NCBI RefSeq assembly: GCF_011302915.1
Contig: NZ_CP049872.1
Span: 1,364,001-1,428,000, forward strand
Source: Thermomonas sp. HDW16
GTDB taxonomy: Bacteria; Pseudomonadota; Gammaproteobacteria; Xanthomonadales; Xanthomonadaceae
Length of the DNA stretch: 64,000 nt
Direction: 5' to 3'
Both the position numbers and the translations under genes were made by a program. Below are positions 18,265 through 28,934 of the stretch, one piece after another. The stretch's first letter is position 1; the number at the start of each line of letters is the position of its first letter. The notes beneath the pieces were generated by a model. It saw nothing but the letters and a program-made list of their open reading frames with translations, ran no database searches and had not been told where the DNA came from.

Positions 18265-19686
18265 ATGGAAACCAACATGGTGCAGCTCGCGGTTTTCCTG
18301 GGATTGACCGCATTGGTCGCGCTGGCAACGTGGTTGCGTTATCGCAAGGATGCGAAAAGCGCGGATAACACGCAGGATTTCTTCCTGGCCGGCAAGCACC
18401 TGAGCTGGCCGTTCATCGCCGGCAGCCTGCTGCTGACAAACATCAGTGCCGAGCAGATCGTGGGCATGAACGGCGCGCAGAACCTGCTGCAGGTGTGGTG
18501 GGAGTTCGGTGCCGCCGCCGGCCTGCTGGTGCTGGCCTGGGTGCTGGTGCCGATGTACTACAAGTACAACTGCACCACGACCACCGAATTGCTGGAGAAA
18601 CGCTTGCCGAATGGCGCGTCGTTGCGGCGCACGGTCTCGGTGCTGTTCCTGCTGGGCTACATGTTCATCCTGCTGCCGATGGTGCTGTACACCGGCGCGC
18701 GCTTCATGAAATCGATGTTCGAGCCGGACATGTCGATCATGACCATCGCCATCCTGTTCGCGCTTGCAGGGCTCGCGTATGCGGCGCTCGGCGGCCTGCG
18801 CGCGATCGCCATTTCCGACACCTACATGGGCGTGATCCTGCTGGTGATGGGCGGACTGGTGACATGGTTTGCGCTTGAGCGGATCGGCTGGGATTTCTCG
18901 GGCATTCCGGCGGATCGGCTGACGCTCTGGGGCGGGCCGGATTCGGACATCCCGTGGCCCACGCTGCTCACCGGCATGGTGTTCGCCCACATCTTCTACT
19001 GGGGCACCAACATGCTGATCGCCCAGCGCGCATTGGCGGCCAAGGACATCCGCGAAGCGCAGAAGGGTATCTATGCGGCGGCGGCGATGAAATTCCTCAC
19101 GCCCTTCATCGTGATCCTGCCCGGCATCATCGCGTTCAAGCTGTATGGCGATATCGACGACAACGCCTATGGTCGCCTGGTCGGCGACGTGCTGCCGCCA
19201 TGGCTGGCCGGCGCGTTCGCGGCGGCGATCACCGGCGCGGTGCTGTCCAGCTACAACGCCGGCCTGAACTCGGCGGCCGCGTTGTTCACCGTGGACCTGT
19301 ACCTGCCACTGGTGAATCCGAAGGCGGACGGAAAACGCATCGGCCAGGTCGTGCAACTGGTCTTCATGCTGGTGTCGCTGGCACTGGTGCCGCTGTACCA
19401 GAACGCGACCAGCATCATCGGCACGTTGCAGAAGTTGAACGGCCTGTATTCGATGCCGGTGCTGGCGGCCTTCATCGTCGCGATCTTCGTCAAGGGTGCG
19501 AACGCGAAGGCGATTCGCATCGCGCTGGTGTTCGGCGTGGCGCTGTACGCGATGTTCACCTTCGTGTGGGCGCCGCCGCTGCATTACCTGCACCTGATGT
19601 TCATCACCCTGGTCGCGACCATCCTGGTCGCAGTGGGATTGAGCCGAGCGATGGGTGCGCCGGCTGCAGCTGCCGACGTCGCCTGA
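18265..19686 (+). CDS. Sodium/solute symporter, SSS family (glucose-type)
   Basis: 473-residue inner-membrane protein with about 13-14 helices. It shows the SSS family features DFFLAGKHLSWP (sugar-transporter type loop), LLLTNISAEQIVGMNG and the helix AGLAYAALGGLRAIAISDTYMG near the sodium site. Relatives (SglT/vSGLT) import glucose or galactose with sodium. The start is supported by GGAGGAGGA at 18252-18260. In context it should bring in glucose freed in the periplasm by the GH97 enzyme, to be phosphorylated by the adjacent glucokinase. Its stop abuts the eda stop (TGATCA, 19684-19689). It sits just past the receptor terminator, so it probably depends on readthrough or a weak promoter. Confidence 0.88.
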   Translation: METNMVQLAVFLGLTALVALATWLRYRKDAKSADNTQDFFLAGKHLSWPFIAGSLLLTNISAEQIVGMNGAQNLLQVWWEFGAAAGLLVLAWVLVPMYYKYNCTTTTELLEKRLPNGASLRRTVSVLFLLGYMFILLPMVLYTGARFMKSMFEPDMSIMTIAILFALAGLAYAALGGLRAIAISDTYMGVILLVMGGLVTWFALERIGWDFSGIPADRLTLWGGPDSDIPWPTLLTGMVFAHIFYWGTNMLIAQRALAAKDIREAQKGIYAAAAMKFLTPFIVILPGIIAFKLYGDIDDNAYGRLVGDVLPPWLAGAFAAAITGAVLSSYNAGLNSAAALFTVDLYLPLVNPKADGKRIGQVVQLVFMLVSLALVPLYQNATSIIGTLQKLNGLYSMPVLAAFIVAIFVKGANAKAIRIALVFGVALYAMFTFVWAPPLHYLHLMFITLVATILVAVGLSRAMGAPAAAADVA

Positions 19687-20346
19687 TCAGCGCTTGAGCG
19701 CGGCGGCCTCGCTTGCGAGGCCGCCGATGCGTTGCCAGTCGCCGGTCTTCAGCGCATCGGCAGGCACCATCCACGAGCCGCCGACGCAGGCGACGTTCGG
19801 CAGCGCGAGATAGCCAGGGGCCTTCGCCGCATCGATGCCGCCGGTCGGGCAGAACCGCACCTGCGCGAACGGGCCGGCGAAACCGCGCAGGGCAGGCATG
19901 CCGCCGCTGGATTCGGCGGGGAAGAACTTGAAGCGTTGCCAGCCATGCTCCAGCCCGCGCATCAGTTCGCTGGCGGTGGCGATGCCGGGAATCAGTGGGA
20001 CCGGGCCATCGGCCGCAGCGCGATACAAGGTGTCGGTGGCACCGGGCGAAATCGCGAAGCGCGCACCGGCCTGCGTGACCGCATCGAGGTCGCGTGCATT
20101 CAACACGGTGCCGGCGCCGACGCAGGCATTCGGCAGTTCGCGTGCGATCAACGCGATCGCATCGACGGCGCAGGCGGTGCGCAAGGTGATTTCGAGCACC
20201 GGCAGGCCGTTGTCGGCCAGTGCGCGCGCCAGCGGCAGGGCATCGTCGAGTCGTTCGATGGTGAGCACGGGGATGACCGGTGCAAGCGCGAACACGGCAT
20301 CGACTTGGGCGGAATGGCGGGCGGTATCGAGCATGGCGTGGCTCAC
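19687..20346 (-). CDS. eda: KDPG aldolase (2-dehydro-3-deoxy-phosphogluconate aldolase)
   Basis: Cleaves KDPG to pyruvate and glyceraldehyde-3-phosphate, the last step of the Entner-Doudoroff pathway. 219 residues from a GTG start that overlaps the glk stop (GTGA); an in-frame ATG four codons later is an alternative. Active-site features are LEITLRT with Glu52, the glycine turn GAGTVL, SPG and the Schiff-base motif FKFFPAE with Lys140. It is the last gene of zwf-pgl-edd-glk-eda, all linked by 1-4 nt overlaps, so it is surely co-transcribed. Its end faces the symporter gene with no gap. Confidence 0.95.
   Translation of the reverse strand: MSHAMLDTARHSAQVDAVFALAPVIPVLTIERLDDALPLARALADNGLPVLEITLRTACAVDAIALIARELPNACVGAGTVLNARDLDAVTQAGARFAISPGATDTLYRAAADGPVPLIPGIATASELMRGLEHGWQRFKFFPAESSGGMPALRGFAGPFAQVRFCPTGGIDAAKAPGYLALPNVACVGGSWMVPADALKTGDWQRIGGLASEAAALKR
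19701..19726. repeat. Perfect hairpin inside the 3' end of eda, just past the symporter stop
   Basis: CGGCGGCCTCGC and GCGAGGCCGCCG form a 12-bp perfect inverted repeat around TT, 14 nt after the symporter stop codon. It lies within eda codons for GGLASEAA. It has no T tract. It could protect or end the symporter mRNA, or reflect codon choice only. Confidence 0.4.
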
Positions 20347-21350
20347 AGTTCCTTCGAGCGCAAGGCAGTGGCGGCACCAAGCAGCCCCGGTTGCGGATGG
20401 GTGATGACGTGGATCGGCACGGCTTCCAGCAGTGTCGCCATCCGGCCTTTTGCAAGGAAGCGTTCGCGGAAGGCGCTGCTGCGCAGGAACGGAATGAAGC
20501 GCGGCACGATGCCGCCGGCGATCACCACGGTGCGCGCGCCGTGGATCAGCGCGCAGTCGCCGGCCACGCTGCCGAGTACCGCGCAGAAGCGCGCCAGCGT
20601 TTGTCGCGCGGCGATGTCGTGGCCTTCCAGCGCCGCTGCCACGATCTCCGCCGGATCGCGCAGGGACTGGCGTTGCAGGCTGCTTTCTCCCGGCATCAGG
20701 TTGGTGGCGGGCGCAAGTGCAGCGCCGCCGCGCAACACCAGGTCAATCTCGGACAGGCCCTTGCCGCACAGCAGGCGTTCGGTCGAGGTACGTCCGTGTT
20801 GCGCGGTGAGCCAAGCGGCGATCGCGCGCTCCTCGTCGCCGAGCGGGGCGAAGCTGGTGTGGCCGCCCTCGGTTTCCACCGCATGCCAGCCGTGTGCGTG
20901 CGAACCGACCAGCAGCGCGACGCCCAGGCCAGTGCCGGGGCCCATCACCGTGACCGGCCCGCGCAACGGTGCGGCGGGATCGCCGTGCAGGGTGACCAAG
21001 CTGTCGGGCTGCAGCGAGGGCACGGCCCAGGCCACGGCGCCGAAGTCGTTGATCATCCGCAGCTCGTCCAGGCCCAGCGTGCGCTGCAGTTCGCGGCGGC
21101 TGAACGACCAGGCGCGATTGGTGAGGCGGATTTCGTCGTGGCCAACCGGACTGGCCACCGCCAACGCCGCGCGCGCGGGCTTGGCATCCACGCCGGACAG
21201 GTAGTGTTCGATCGCGTGTTGCATGCTGGCGAAGTCCGCATTGCGCAGCGACTGCGCCTCGTGCAGTTCGACGCCTGGCGTGGATAGGTCGGTCAGCGCG
21301 AAGCGCGCATTGGTGCCGCCGATGTCGCCGACCAGCGCAAGCTGACTCAT
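20343..21350 (-). CDS. glk: Glucokinase
   Basis: ATP-dependent phosphorylation of glucose to glucose-6-phosphate in the cytoplasm. 335 residues of the bacterial glucokinase family (PF02685), with the phosphate-1 motif [13 protein letters not shown] at the N terminus, the sugar-site segments INDFGAVAW and GPGTGLGVA, and [11 protein letters not shown]. The frame is open for 47 codons upstream inside edd, but the ATG at 21350 gives the family N terminus and overlaps the edd stop (ATGA). Placed between edd and eda, it feeds imported glucose directly into the Entner-Doudoroff enzymes encoded on either side. Confidence 0.95.
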   Translation of the reverse strand: MSQLALVGDIGGTNARFALTDLSTPGVELHEAQSLRNADFASMQHAIEHYLSGVDAKPARAALAVASPVGHDEIRLTNRAWSFSRRELQRTLGLDELRMINDFGAVAWAVPSLQPDSLVTLHGDPAAPLRGPVTVMGPGTGLGVALLVGSHAHGWHAVETEGGHTSFAPLGDEERAIAAWLTAQHGRTSTERLLCGKGLSEIDLVLRGGAALAPATNLMPGESSLQRQSLRDPAEIVAAALEGHDIAARQTLARFCAVLGSVAGDCALIHGARTVVIAGGIVPRFIPFLRSSAFRERFLAKGRMATLLEAVPIHVITHPQPGLLGAATALRSKEL

Positions 21351-23179
21351 GCGGCGTCCTCGTCGAGGAACAATGAGCACGCGCCTTGTTCGGCAGGGCT
21401 GACATTCCTGCGCATCAGCGCGAACAGTTCGCGGCCATGGCCGATGCGGTTGGCGGCGAGTGTCGGTTTTGCCAACGCGCGCGTCGCCCATTCGCCGGCA
21501 TCCACCAGCGCCTCCATCGTGCCGGCCTCGGCATCGATGCGGACGATGTCGCCCTCGTGCAGCTTCGCCAGTGCGCCGGCATCGACCGCTTCCGGCGTCA
21601 CGTGGATCGCCGCGAGCACCTTGCCCGAAGCGCCGGACATGCGGCCGTCGGTGAGCAGGGCGACGCGTTGGCCGCGATCCTGCAAGGCGGCCAGCGTCGG
21701 CGTCAGTTTGTGCAGTTCCGGCATGCCGTTGGCGCGTGGGCCCTGGCCGCGAACGACCGCGACGAAGTCGCCGACCAGTTCATCGGCCTTGAATGCGTCC
21801 AGCAAGGCGTCCTGCGATTCGAAGATGCGCGCGGGCGCTTCGATGCGGCGGAACTCCGGTGCCACCGCGGAAATCTTCACCACCGCACGGCCCAGGTTGC
21901 CCTGCAGACGACGCAGGCCGCCTTCGCTGTCGAACGGCGCGGCCACGCCGCGCACCACGCTGACGTCCTTCGATTGTGCGGGCGCGTCGCGCCACTGCAA
22001 CTGCAGTCCGTCGAGGTGCGGTTCCAGCGCCTGCTGGCGCAGGTCGCCGCCATGCACGCAGGCGATGTCGGCATGCAGTAGGCCGGCATCGATCAGCTCG
22101 CGGATGACCAGTCCCAGGCCGCCCGCGGCGTGAAAATGGTTCACGTCGGCCGAACCGTTCGGATACACGCGCGCCAGCAGCGGCGTAGCCTTCGACAGTT
22201 CGTCCAGGTCGTTCCAGTCGATGATCAAGCCGGCGGCGCGGGCGATGGCGACCAGGTGCAGCGCGTGGTTGGTGGAACCGCCAGTGGCGGCCAGCCCGAC
22301 CATCGCGTTGACCATGGCTTTCTCGTTCACGGTGCGCGCCAGCGGGCGGTAATCGTCGCCCAGTGCGGTGATCCGCAACACCTGCTCGGCGGCGGCGACG
22401 GTCAGCGCATCGCGCAGCGGCGTGCCCGGGTTGACGAAGGCGCTGCCCGGCATGTGCAGGCCCATCACTTCCATCAGCATCTGGTTGGAATTGGCGGTGC
22501 CGTAGAAGGTGCAGGTGCCGGGCGAATGGTAGGACGCCGCTTCGGCATCCAGCAGTTCCTCGCGGGTGGCTTCGCCGAGTGCATAACGCTGGCGCACCTC
22601 GGCCTTCTGCTTGTTGGGGATGCCGGAGGGCATCGGCCCCGCCGGCACGAAGATCGTCGGCAGGTGGCCGAAGCTCAGCGCGCCGATCAACAGGCCGGGC
22701 ACGATCTTGTCGCATACGCCCAGCATCAGCACGCCATCGAACATTTCGTGCGAAAGCGAGACCGCCGTGGCCATCGCGATGGCGTCGCGCGAGAACAGCG
22801 ACATCTCCATGCCGGCGCGGCCCTGTGTCACGCCATCGCACATTGCCGGCACGCCGCCGGCGACCTGCGCGCTGCCGCCGGCATTGCGCGCGGCCATGCG
22901 GATCAGCGCGGGGTACTGCTCCATCGGCTGGTGCGCGCTGAGCATGTCGTTGTAGGCGGTGACGATGCCGATATTGCCGCCACGACCGCTGCGCAATTCC
23001 TGCTTGTCCACGCCCGAGGCCGCGAAGCCGTGCGCAAGGTTGCCGCAGCCCAGGTCGCGGCGCGCCGGCCGGGTTTCGCGCGCGGCGTCCATCCGTGCCA
23101 GGTAGTCGTCGCGCAGGCGCTTGCTGCGCTCGGCGATGCGGGCGGTGACGCGTTCGACGACGGGATGCAGCGTGGACAT
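21347..23179 (-). CDS. edd: Phosphogluconate dehydratase
   Basis: Dehydrates 6-phosphogluconate to KDPG; an iron-sulfur dehydratase of the IlvD/Edd family. 610 residues, close to the E. coli length of 603. Cluster and active-site cysteines are seen in CDGVTQG, GVCDKI and [13 protein letters not shown]. The ATG at 23179 overlaps the pgl stop (TGATG) and is preferred over an in-frame TTG four codons upstream. It is the third gene of the operon. Confidence 0.95.
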   Translation of the reverse strand: MSTLHPVVERVTARIAERSKRLRDDYLARMDAARETRPARRDLGCGNLAHGFAASGVDKQELRSGRGGNIGIVTAYNDMLSAHQPMEQYPALIRMAARNAGGSAQVAGGVPAMCDGVTQGRAGMEMSLFSRDAIAMATAVSLSHEMFDGVLMLGVCDKIVPGLLIGALSFGHLPTIFVPAGPMPSGIPNKQKAEVRQRYALGEATREELLDAEAASYHSPGTCTFYGTANSNQMLMEVMGLHMPGSAFVNPGTPLRDALTVAAAEQVLRITALGDDYRPLARTVNEKAMVNAMVGLAATGGSTNHALHLVAIARAAGLIIDWNDLDELSKATPLLARVYPNGSADVNHFHAAGGLGLVIRELIDAGLLHADIACVHGGDLRQQALEPHLDGLQLQWRDAPAQSKDVSVVRGVAAPFDSEGGLRRLQGNLGRAVVKISAVAPEFRRIEAPARIFESQDALLDAFKADELVGDFVAVVRGQGPRANGMPELHKLTPTLAALQDRGQRVALLTDGRMSGASGKVLAAIHVTPEAVDAGALAKLHEGDIVRIDAEAGTMEALVDAGEWATRALAKPTLAANRIGHGRELFALMRRNVSPAEQGACSLFLDEDAA

Positions 23180-23886
23180 CACGGACTCCAATGGATCTGC
23201 AGGCGATGGTCGCGCGCATGCAGCAGTGCGGCAACCGGATAGGGGATCGCGCCGCCATCATCCTGCTGTTGCGCTTGGCGCAGCACGCCTCGCTTGTCTT
23301 CGCCGGTGACGACCAGGTGGATCGAACGCGCGTGGAGCAGGCGCGGCAGGGTCAGGCTGATCCGCGCGAACGGCGCTTCCGGCGGCAACGGATCGGGCAG
23401 GGTGGCGATGGCGTCGATGCCGCTGTCCATCGCGAGGCCTTCGGCAAAATTCGCCGCACCGGGGAACAGCGAGGCGAAGTGGCCGTCCGCGCCCATGCCC
23501 AGCAGCACGAAGTCGAAGGGTTGCGCATTCAATGCAAGCAACGCGCGGGCTTGCGCCAGCGATGCGGTTTCGTCGCCATCGTCACGGGTGATGCCGTTCG
23601 CGGTGATGCCGGCACTCGATGCGAACGCCTTGCGCAGGGCGCGCAGGTTGCAGGCCGGATGGTCGTGCGGCACGCAGCGTTCGTCGGTCGGGATCGCGGT
23701 GATGCTGCCGTCGAATGCCGATGCGGCGAGCCGCGCGTAGATCGGCAGCGGCGTGCGCCCGCCCGCGAGCGCTAGCCAGGCAACGCCGCGTTCGCGTGTG
23801 GCATCGCGACAGGCGTGTTGCAATTCTTGCGCGACCTGTTCGATCAGCGCATCGGTGTTTGGGTAATCGTGCTCGATCCAGCCCAT
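23179..23886 (-). CDS. pgl: 6-phosphogluconolactonase
   Basis: Hydrolyses 6-phosphogluconolactone, joining Zwf to Edd. 235 residues of the glucosamine-6-phosphate isomerase/6PGL (DevB) type, with [13 protein letters not shown] near residue 40, [16 protein letters not shown] and [16 protein letters not shown] containing the family catalytic His. The ATG at 23886 overlaps the zwf stop by one base (TGATG), which decides the start against a longer open frame. The overlaps imply coupled translation with zwf and edd. Confidence 0.94.
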   Translation of the reverse strand: MGWIEHDYPNTDALIEQVAQELQHACRDATRERGVAWLALAGGRTPLPIYARLAASAFDGSITAIPTDERCVPHDHPACNLRALRKAFASSAGITANGITRDDGDETASLAQARALLALNAQPFDFVLLGMGADGHFASLFPGAANFAEGLAMDSGIDAIATLPDPLPPEAPFARISLTLPRLLHARSIHLVVTGEDKRGVLRQAQQQDDGGAIPYPVAALLHARDHRLQIHWSP

Positions 23887-25355
23887 CAATCGCGCCAACT
23901 GTGGCCGTGGCGTTCGATCAGCGACACCGCCGCGCTCGGCCCCCAGGTGCCAGCCGGATACGGCTTCGGCGCGATATTCGCGCTGCGCCAGCCGTCGAGG
24001 ATCGCATCCACCCATTGCCAGGCGGCTTCGGTTTCGTCGCGGCGCACGAACAGGGTGCCGTTGCCTTCGATCGCATCGAGGTAGAGGCGTTCGTAGGAAA
24101 TGCGGCGGCGCGCGTTGGCGAATTCCTCGTGGAAGTCCAGGTCCAGAGCGACTTGCGACAGGCGCAGGCCGCTGCGATCCAGCCCCGGCGTCTTCGCCAT
24201 CAGGTCGAGTTCGATGCGTTCTTCCGGTTGCAGGCGGATCAGCAGGCCGTTGGGCAGCATGTCGCTACCAGCGCGGCCGCCGAAGATCGAATACGGCACC
24301 TTGCGGAACTGGATGTAGATCTCGGTGCAGCGCGACGGCAATCGCTTGCCGGTGCGCAGGTAGAACGGCACGCCCGACCAGCGCCAGTTGTCCACGTGCG
24401 CGCGCAGGGCGACGAAGGTTTCGGTCCTGCTGTCGCGGCCGAGTTCCTGCGCATAGCCGGGCACCGCCACGCCATCGATCGCGCCGGCGCTGTACTGGCC
24501 GGCGACGGATTCGCTGGCGACGTGATCGCGGCCGATGGCGCGCAGCGAGCGCAGCACCTTGATCTTCTCGTTGCGCACGGCGGTCGGTTCGAAGCGCGCC
24601 GGCGGCTCCATCGCCACCAGGCACAGCAGTTGCAGCAGGTGGTTCTGCAGCATGTCGCGCATCGCGCCGGAATCGTCGTAATAGTCGCCGCGGCCTTCCA
24701 CGCCGACGGTTTCGGCCACGGTGATCTGCACCTGCTCGATGTGGCGCGCGTTCCACAGCGGCTCGAACATCACGTTGCCGAAGCGCAGCGCGATCAGGTT
24801 CTGCACGCCTTCCTTGCCGAGGTAATGATCGACGCGATAGACGCGGTCTTCGTCGAAGTACTGCGCCACGCCGTCGTTGATCGCCTCGGCGCTGGCCAGG
24901 TCCTTGCCGATGGGTTTTTCCAGCATTACTCGCGTTCCAGCATCGGCAGCGCCGTGCGCGGCCAATGCGCGGCAGGCCGGTACATAGAAGCGCGGCGCGG
25001 TGCTGAGGTGGTAGAGCACGTCGCCATCGCGCAATTCCTCCACTTTCGCCGCGAGCTTCGCCATCGAGGCATCGTCGTCGACGCTGGCCGGGATGTAGTC
25101 GAGGCGATCCAGCAGGCCGCGTAGTGCGGCTTCATTGCATTCCTCGGCGGGGATGCGCTCGTGGATGGTGTTCGCCACCAATTCGGCGAAACCCTCGCGG
25201 GTCAGCTCGCTGCGCGCGGTGCCCAGGATGCGCAGTTTGTCCGGCAGCAGCTGTTCGGCCTGCAGGCTGTACAGCGAAGGGAGCAGCATGCGTTGGGCAA
25301 GATCCCCGGTGGCGCCGAAGATGGTCAGCAGCGAAGCAGGCGCAGGTCGCGTCAC
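23886..25355 (-). CDS. zwf: Glucose-6-phosphate 1-dehydrogenase
   Basis: Oxidises glucose-6-phosphate with NADP to 6-phosphogluconolactone. The nucleotide-binding loop [11 protein letters not shown] lies at the N terminus and the active-site block [15 protein letters not shown] mid-protein. A GTG at 25355 is chosen because it gives 489 residues (E. coli has 491) and begins just before the Rossmann strand. A longer frame from a TTG at 25445 would add 30 unconserved residues. The start is thus inferred. It is the first gene of zwf-pgl-edd-glk-eda, and the promoter should be in 25356-25525. Confidence 0.92.
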   Translation of the reverse strand: MTRPAPASLLTIFGATGDLAQRMLLPSLYSLQAEQLLPDKLRILGTARSELTREGFAELVANTIHERIPAEECNEAALRGLLDRLDYIPASVDDDASMAKLAAKVEELRDGDVLYHLSTAPRFYVPACRALAAHGAADAGTRVMLEKPIGKDLASAEAINDGVAQYFDEDRVYRVDHYLGKEGVQNLIALRFGNVMFEPLWNARHIEQVQITVAETVGVEGRGDYYDDSGAMRDMLQNHLLQLLCLVAMEPPARFEPTAVRNEKIKVLRSLRAIGRDHVASESVAGQYSAGAIDGVAVPGYAQELGRDSRTETFVALRAHVDNWRWSGVPFYLRTGKRLPSRCTEIYIQFRKVPYSIFGGRAGSDMLPNGLLIRLQPEERIELDLMAKTPGLDRSGLRLSQVALDLDFHEEFANARRRISYERLYLDAIEGNGTLFVRRDETEAAWQWVDAILDGWRSANIAPKPYPAGTWGPSAAVSLIERHGHSWRD

Positions 25356-25525
25356 TCGTGTGTTCCGTGCAAAGTCGTCATCGAAGCTTAATACGCTTGC
25401 GTGTGTGTTGCCCGTGCATTCGATTTCACCCGGGTAAACGGCCAAAGCCGCGCCATTGCTCGCATACGCATAGGTATGTCGGGGGTTGGCCCGTAGAATC
25501 GAGTTTTTACTCCAGAGGTCGCGTG
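25356..25525. promoter_or_regulatory. Divergent control region zwf // fabA
   Basis: 170 bp between divergent genes. For fabA, TAGAAT at 25494-25499 is a possible -10 box without a clear -35. For zwf, TATTAA (complement of 25388-25393) is a possible -10. The overlapping TTAATACG at 25388-25395 resembles the left half of the maltodextrin palindrome (9 of 14 matches over the full site), which is too weak to claim. I see no recognisable HexR site. Confidence 0.35.
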
Positions 25526-26041
25526 ATGACCCGTTCGTCCTCGCTGGATCGCGAGCAACTCCTGGCCTGCGCTCGCGGCGAATTGTTCGGCATGGACAAT
25601 GCGCGCCTGCCCGCGCCGCCGATGCTGATGTTCGATCGCATCACCGCCATCACCGAGGATGGCGGCGCTTACGGCAAGGGCTTCATCCGTGCCGAACTCG
25701 ACATCCATCCGGATCTCTGGTTCTTCGGTTGCCACTTCCTTGGCGATCCGGTGATGCCCGGCTGCCTGGGCGTGGACGCGATGTGGCAACTCACCGGTTT
25801 CTTCCTGCCGTGGCTGGGCGAGCAAGGGCGCGGGCGCGCACTCGGCGCTGGCGAGATCAAGTTCACAGGCCAGGTGATGCCGGACGCGAAGGTGGTCAGC
25901 TACGAGATCGATATCCGCCGGGTCATGCGTGGCCGCCTGAAGATGGTGATCGCCGATGGCCGCACCTATGTCGATGGCCGCGAAATCTATGTGGCCCGCG
26001 ACATGCGCGTGGGACTGTTCCAGTCCATGGAGGCCATGTGA
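25526..26041 (+). CDS. fabA: 3-hydroxydecanoyl-ACP dehydratase/isomerase
   Basis: Dehydrates beta-hydroxyacyl-ACP and isomerises trans-2- to cis-3-decenoyl-ACP, the entry to unsaturated fatty acids. 171 residues. The active-site His70 and Asp84 fall in [16 protein letters not shown] at the same numbers as in E. coli FabA. The start follows AGAGG at 25514-25518; a GTG one codon upstream is also in frame. fabB overlaps its last codons (GTGA), so the pair is translated together. Confidence 0.96.
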   Translation: MTRSSSLDREQLLACARGELFGMDNARLPAPPMLMFDRITAITEDGGAYGKGFIRAELDIHPDLWFFGCHFLGDPVMPGCLGVDAMWQLTGFFLPWLGEQGRGRALGAGEIKFTGQVMPDAKVVSYEIDIRRVMRGRLKMVIADGRTYVDGREIYVARDMRVGLFQSMEAM

Positions 26042-27255
26042 ACACGCAACGACGCGTTGTGGTCACCGGCATGGGCATCGCGTCCTGCCTGGGCAATGAC
26101 CTGGATACGGTTTCCGCGTCGCTGCGCGACGGGCGTGCGGGCATTCGTCATTTGCCGGACGCCGCCGAGCGCGGCCTGCGTAGCCAGGTCGGTGGTGCGG
26201 TCGAAGTCGACCTGGAAGCCGCCATCGACCGCAAGCTCAAGCGCTTCATGAGCGATGCCGCGGCCTACAGCTATCTGTCGCTGCGCGATGCGATTGCCGA
26301 TGCCGGTCTGGACGAAGCGGCAGTGAGCCACCCGCGCACCGGCCTGATCGCCGGTTCCGGCGGCGGTTCCAGCGAATGGCAGGTGGAAACCGCCGATCTC
26401 CTGCGCGATCGCGGCGTGCGCAAGGTCGGCCCGTACATGGTGCCGCGCACGATGTGCTCGACGGTCTCGGCCAACCTGGCCACCGCGTTCAAGATCAAGG
26501 GCCTGAGCTATTCGCTGTCCGCTGCCTGCGCGACCTCCGCGCATTGCATCGGCGCGGGTGCCGACCTGATCCGTCATGGCGCGCAGGACATCGTGTTCGC
26601 CGGCGGTGGCGAAGACCTGCACTGGACGATGACGGTGATGTTCGACGCGATGGGCGCGCTGTCCACCTCGTACAACGACACACCGGCGACCGCCTCGCGC
26701 CCCTACGATGCCAACCGCGACGGCTTCGTGATCGCCGGCGGTGGCGGCATGCTGGTACTGGAGGATTACGACCACGCTGTCGCACGTGGTGCGCGCATCC
26801 ATGCCGAACTGCTGGGCTATGGCGTGACCAGCGACGGCGCCGACATGGTGGCGCCCAGCGGCGAAGGCGCGGTGCGCTGCATGCGCATGGCGATGGAAGG
26901 CGTGGACGCGCCGATCGATTACCTCAACACCCATGGCACTTCCACGCCGCTGGGCGATGTCACCGAATTGAATGCCGTGCGCGAGGTGTTCGGCGATGCG
27001 GTACCGCCGCTGTCCTCGACCAAGGCGCTGAGTGGGCATTCGCTGGGCGCGGCCAGCGTGCACGAGGCGATCTACAGCCTGTTGATGCTGCGCGACGGTT
27101 TCATCGCCGGATCGGCAAATATCGAGAACCTCGATCCGCGCTGCGAAGGCTTCCCGATCCTGCGCGAAAGCCGCGATGCGCAGCTGCGTACGGTGATGTC
27201 CAACAGCTTCGGCTTCGGCGGCACCAACGCCACGCTGGTGTTCGGCAAGGTCTAA
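26038..27255 (+). CDS. fabB: Beta-ketoacyl-ACP synthase I
   Basis: Condenses malonyl-ACP with acyl-ACP and extends the cis-unsaturated chains produced by FabA. 405 residues from a GTG overlapping the fabA stop. The catalytic triad is Cys164 (SAACATS), His299 ([11 protein letters not shown]) and His334 (SGHSLGAAS), with Lys329 in STKALSG. The C-terminal [14 protein letters not shown] is typical. It converges on the hydrolase gene with overlapping stop codons (TAA at 27253-27255 against TAG on the other strand at 27252-27254). Confidence 0.96.
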   Translation: MNTQRRVVVTGMGIASCLGNDLDTVSASLRDGRAGIRHLPDAAERGLRSQVGGAVEVDLEAAIDRKLKRFMSDAAAYSYLSLRDAIADAGLDEAAVSHPRTGLIAGSGGGSSEWQVETADLLRDRGVRKVGPYMVPRTMCSTVSANLATAFKIKGLSYSLSAACATSAHCIGAGADLIRHGAQDIVFAGGGEDLHWTMTVMFDAMGALSTSYNDTPATASRPYDANRDGFVIAGGGGMLVLEDYDHAVARGARIHAELLGYGVTSDGADMVAPSGEGAVRCMRMAMEGVDAPIDYLNTHGTSTPLGDVTELNAVREVFGDAVPPLSSTKALSGHSLGAASVHEAIYSLLMLRDGFIAGSANIENLDPRCEGFPILRESRDAQLRTVMSNSFGFGGTNATLVFGKV

Positions 27256-28079
27256 GCGGTCAGGAAGTCCGCCACTGCGTCTGGCTGTTTCATCCAGGCG
27301 TAGTGGTCGGCGCGCGCGCCAAGCGTCGCAGCATCGAAGGTCGCAGCCTGCACGCGGGCGTCGCGCAGCTTGCCGGTGAGGAAGTCCATCGACGAAGGCG
27401 GTGCGAGCCAGTCGCTGTCCATCGACAGTGCGCGTACGGCGCCATTGAACTGCACCATCGCGGCATCGAGATTGGTGTCGATGCCGGCCGCGGCGTAGCG
27501 GCCGCTCAAGGCGGTGCGCGCCCACTCCTCGATCACGCCGCGCGCTTCATTGCCGCCGAAGCCCACGCTGCGGCCCGGCAGGAAGCCCTTGCGCTGTGCC
27601 AGCCACGGCAGGAAGCGGTAGGCCAGCGGCAACCACCAGCGTGAGGGTGCAGGGAATGCGCGCCAGTAAGGTGAGCCGCTGGCGACCAGCCACAGTGCGC
27701 TTGCTGCCTGTGGATCCAGCGCCAGATGGCAGCAGGCCAGCTGCCCGCCCAGGCTGTGGCCGCCGATGATGCGCTCGATGCCCGGCGCGGTATCGGTGGC
27801 GCATTGCTCGCTGGCGGCGATATCGGCCAGCAGTTCGCGATAGCCCCAGTCGATGTCGGGCGATGCGCGCAGGTTGCTGGAACCATTGCCGCGCCATTCG
27901 TGCAGGAACACCGCGATGCCGCGCGCTGCCAGCGCGTCGGCCAGCGGGATGTAGTGCTTGGCGGCGATGCCAAGCGCCGGCAGCCACAGCAGGCGGGCGC
28001 GGGGTGCATCCGGGATGCGCGCGATCAGCGTGGCGTGATGGGCGCCGTCGGTGCCGACCGGCAGTTCAAGCGCGCGCAT
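27252..28079 (-). CDS. Alpha/beta hydrolase
   Basis: 275-residue cytoplasmic serine hydrolase. The nucleophile elbow is GGHSLGG with Ser109; the likely catalytic His is in DHYAWM near the C terminus. A conserved [12 protein letters not shown] follows strand 4. No signal peptide. The ATG at 28079 overlaps the thiD stop (TGATG), so it is probably co-transcribed with thiD. The substrate is unknown; the closest general class is the predicted alpha/beta hydrolases of COG4757. Confidence 0.75.
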   Translation of the reverse strand: MRALELPVGTDGAHHATLIARIPDAPRARLLWLPALGIAAKHYIPLADALAARGIAVFLHEWRGNGSSNLRASPDIDWGYRELLADIAASEQCATDTAPGIERIIGGHSLGGQLACCHLALDPQAASALWLVASGSPYWRAFPAPSRWWLPLAYRFLPWLAQRKGFLPGRSVGFGGNEARGVIEEWARTALSGRYAAAGIDTNLDAAMVQFNGAVRALSMDSDWLAPPSSMDFLTGKLRDARVQAATFDAATLGARADHYAWMKQPDAVADFLTA

Positions 28080-28897
28080 CAACCGCGCACCACCGGCCCA
28101 GCGCCGAAATGATCGAGCACCAGTACATCGCCGCGACCCGGGCGATAACCCAGGCGCAGGGCGCGATGCACGTAGTCGGTAGCAGCCTCGCAGGCGGCCT
28201 GCATCGGCAGGCCGTGGCACAGGTTCGCGGCGATGGCCGATGCCAGCGTGCAGCCGGTGCCGTGGGCGTCGATGGCCAGGCGTTCGTGTGCGTACTGCGC
28301 GATGGAATCGCCATCCCAATAGCGGTCGATCACCCAATCCGTGGCCGGCAGGTGTCCACCCTTCAGCAGCACCGCGTTGGCGCCAAGGTCGTCGACGAAT
28401 TCGGCCAGTGTGGACTCGGCTGCAGCATCGTCGGCAATGGTGTGGCCCAGCAGCAGTTCGGCTTCCGGGATGTTCGGCGTGACGATACTGGCCAATGGCA
28501 GCAGGCGCGTTCGCAGTGCGTGCAGCGCATCGTCCTGCAGCAGCTTGGCGCCGCTGGTAGCGACCATGACCGGATCCAGCACCACGAATGGGGGGCGATG
28601 CTGTTCCAGCGCACCGGCCACGGCATCGATCACCTCGGCGGTCGCCAGCATGCCGATCTTCACTGCGCCGATGCGGAAGTCCTCGAAGCAGGCATCCAGC
28701 TGTGCGCGCAGGAAATCGACATCCGGTACATGCACCGCCGTCACGCCGCGGGTGTGCTGCGCGGTCAGCGCGGCGACGGCACTGAGCCCGTGCACGCCAT
28801 GTGCGGCGAAGGTCTTGAGATCGGCCTGGATGCCGGCACCGCCGCCGGAATCGCTGCCGGCGATGGTGAGGACGCTGATGGGGCGCGGATCGTTCAC
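28079..28897 (-). CDS. thiD: Hydroxymethylpyrimidine/phosphomethylpyrimidine kinase
   Basis: Two-step phosphorylation of HMP to HMP-PP for thiamine synthesis. 272 residues from a GTG preceded by GGGAA. Ribokinase-like features are [20 protein letters not shown] at the N terminus, [21 protein letters not shown] and the anion-hole motif [13 protein letters not shown]. The GTG is chosen because it lies six codons before the conserved TIAGSDS block. No other thiamine gene is nearby; the following gene is a hydrolase of unknown role. Confidence 0.93.
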   Translation of the reverse strand: MNDPRPISVLTIAGSDSGGGAGIQADLKTFAAHGVHGLSAVAALTAQHTRGVTAVHVPDVDFLRAQLDACFEDFRIGAVKIGMLATAEVIDAVAGALEQHRPPFVVLDPVMVATSGAKLLQDDALHALRTRLLPLASIVTPNIPEAELLLGHTIADDAAAESTLAEFVDDLGANAVLLKGGHLPATDWVIDRYWDGDSIAQYAHERLAIDAHGTGCTLASAIAANLCHGLPMQAACEAATDYVHRALRLGYRPGRGDVLVLDHFGAGPVVRG

Positions 28898-28934
28898 GAA
28901 CGGATTCCCGGACAGGGGTGCGAATGATGCCGGT

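Noticed and set aside
25461..25479. Inverted repeat CATAC/GTATG upstream of fabA
   Set aside because: Only 5 bp per arm and no match to a known fatty-acid regulator site; too weak to list.
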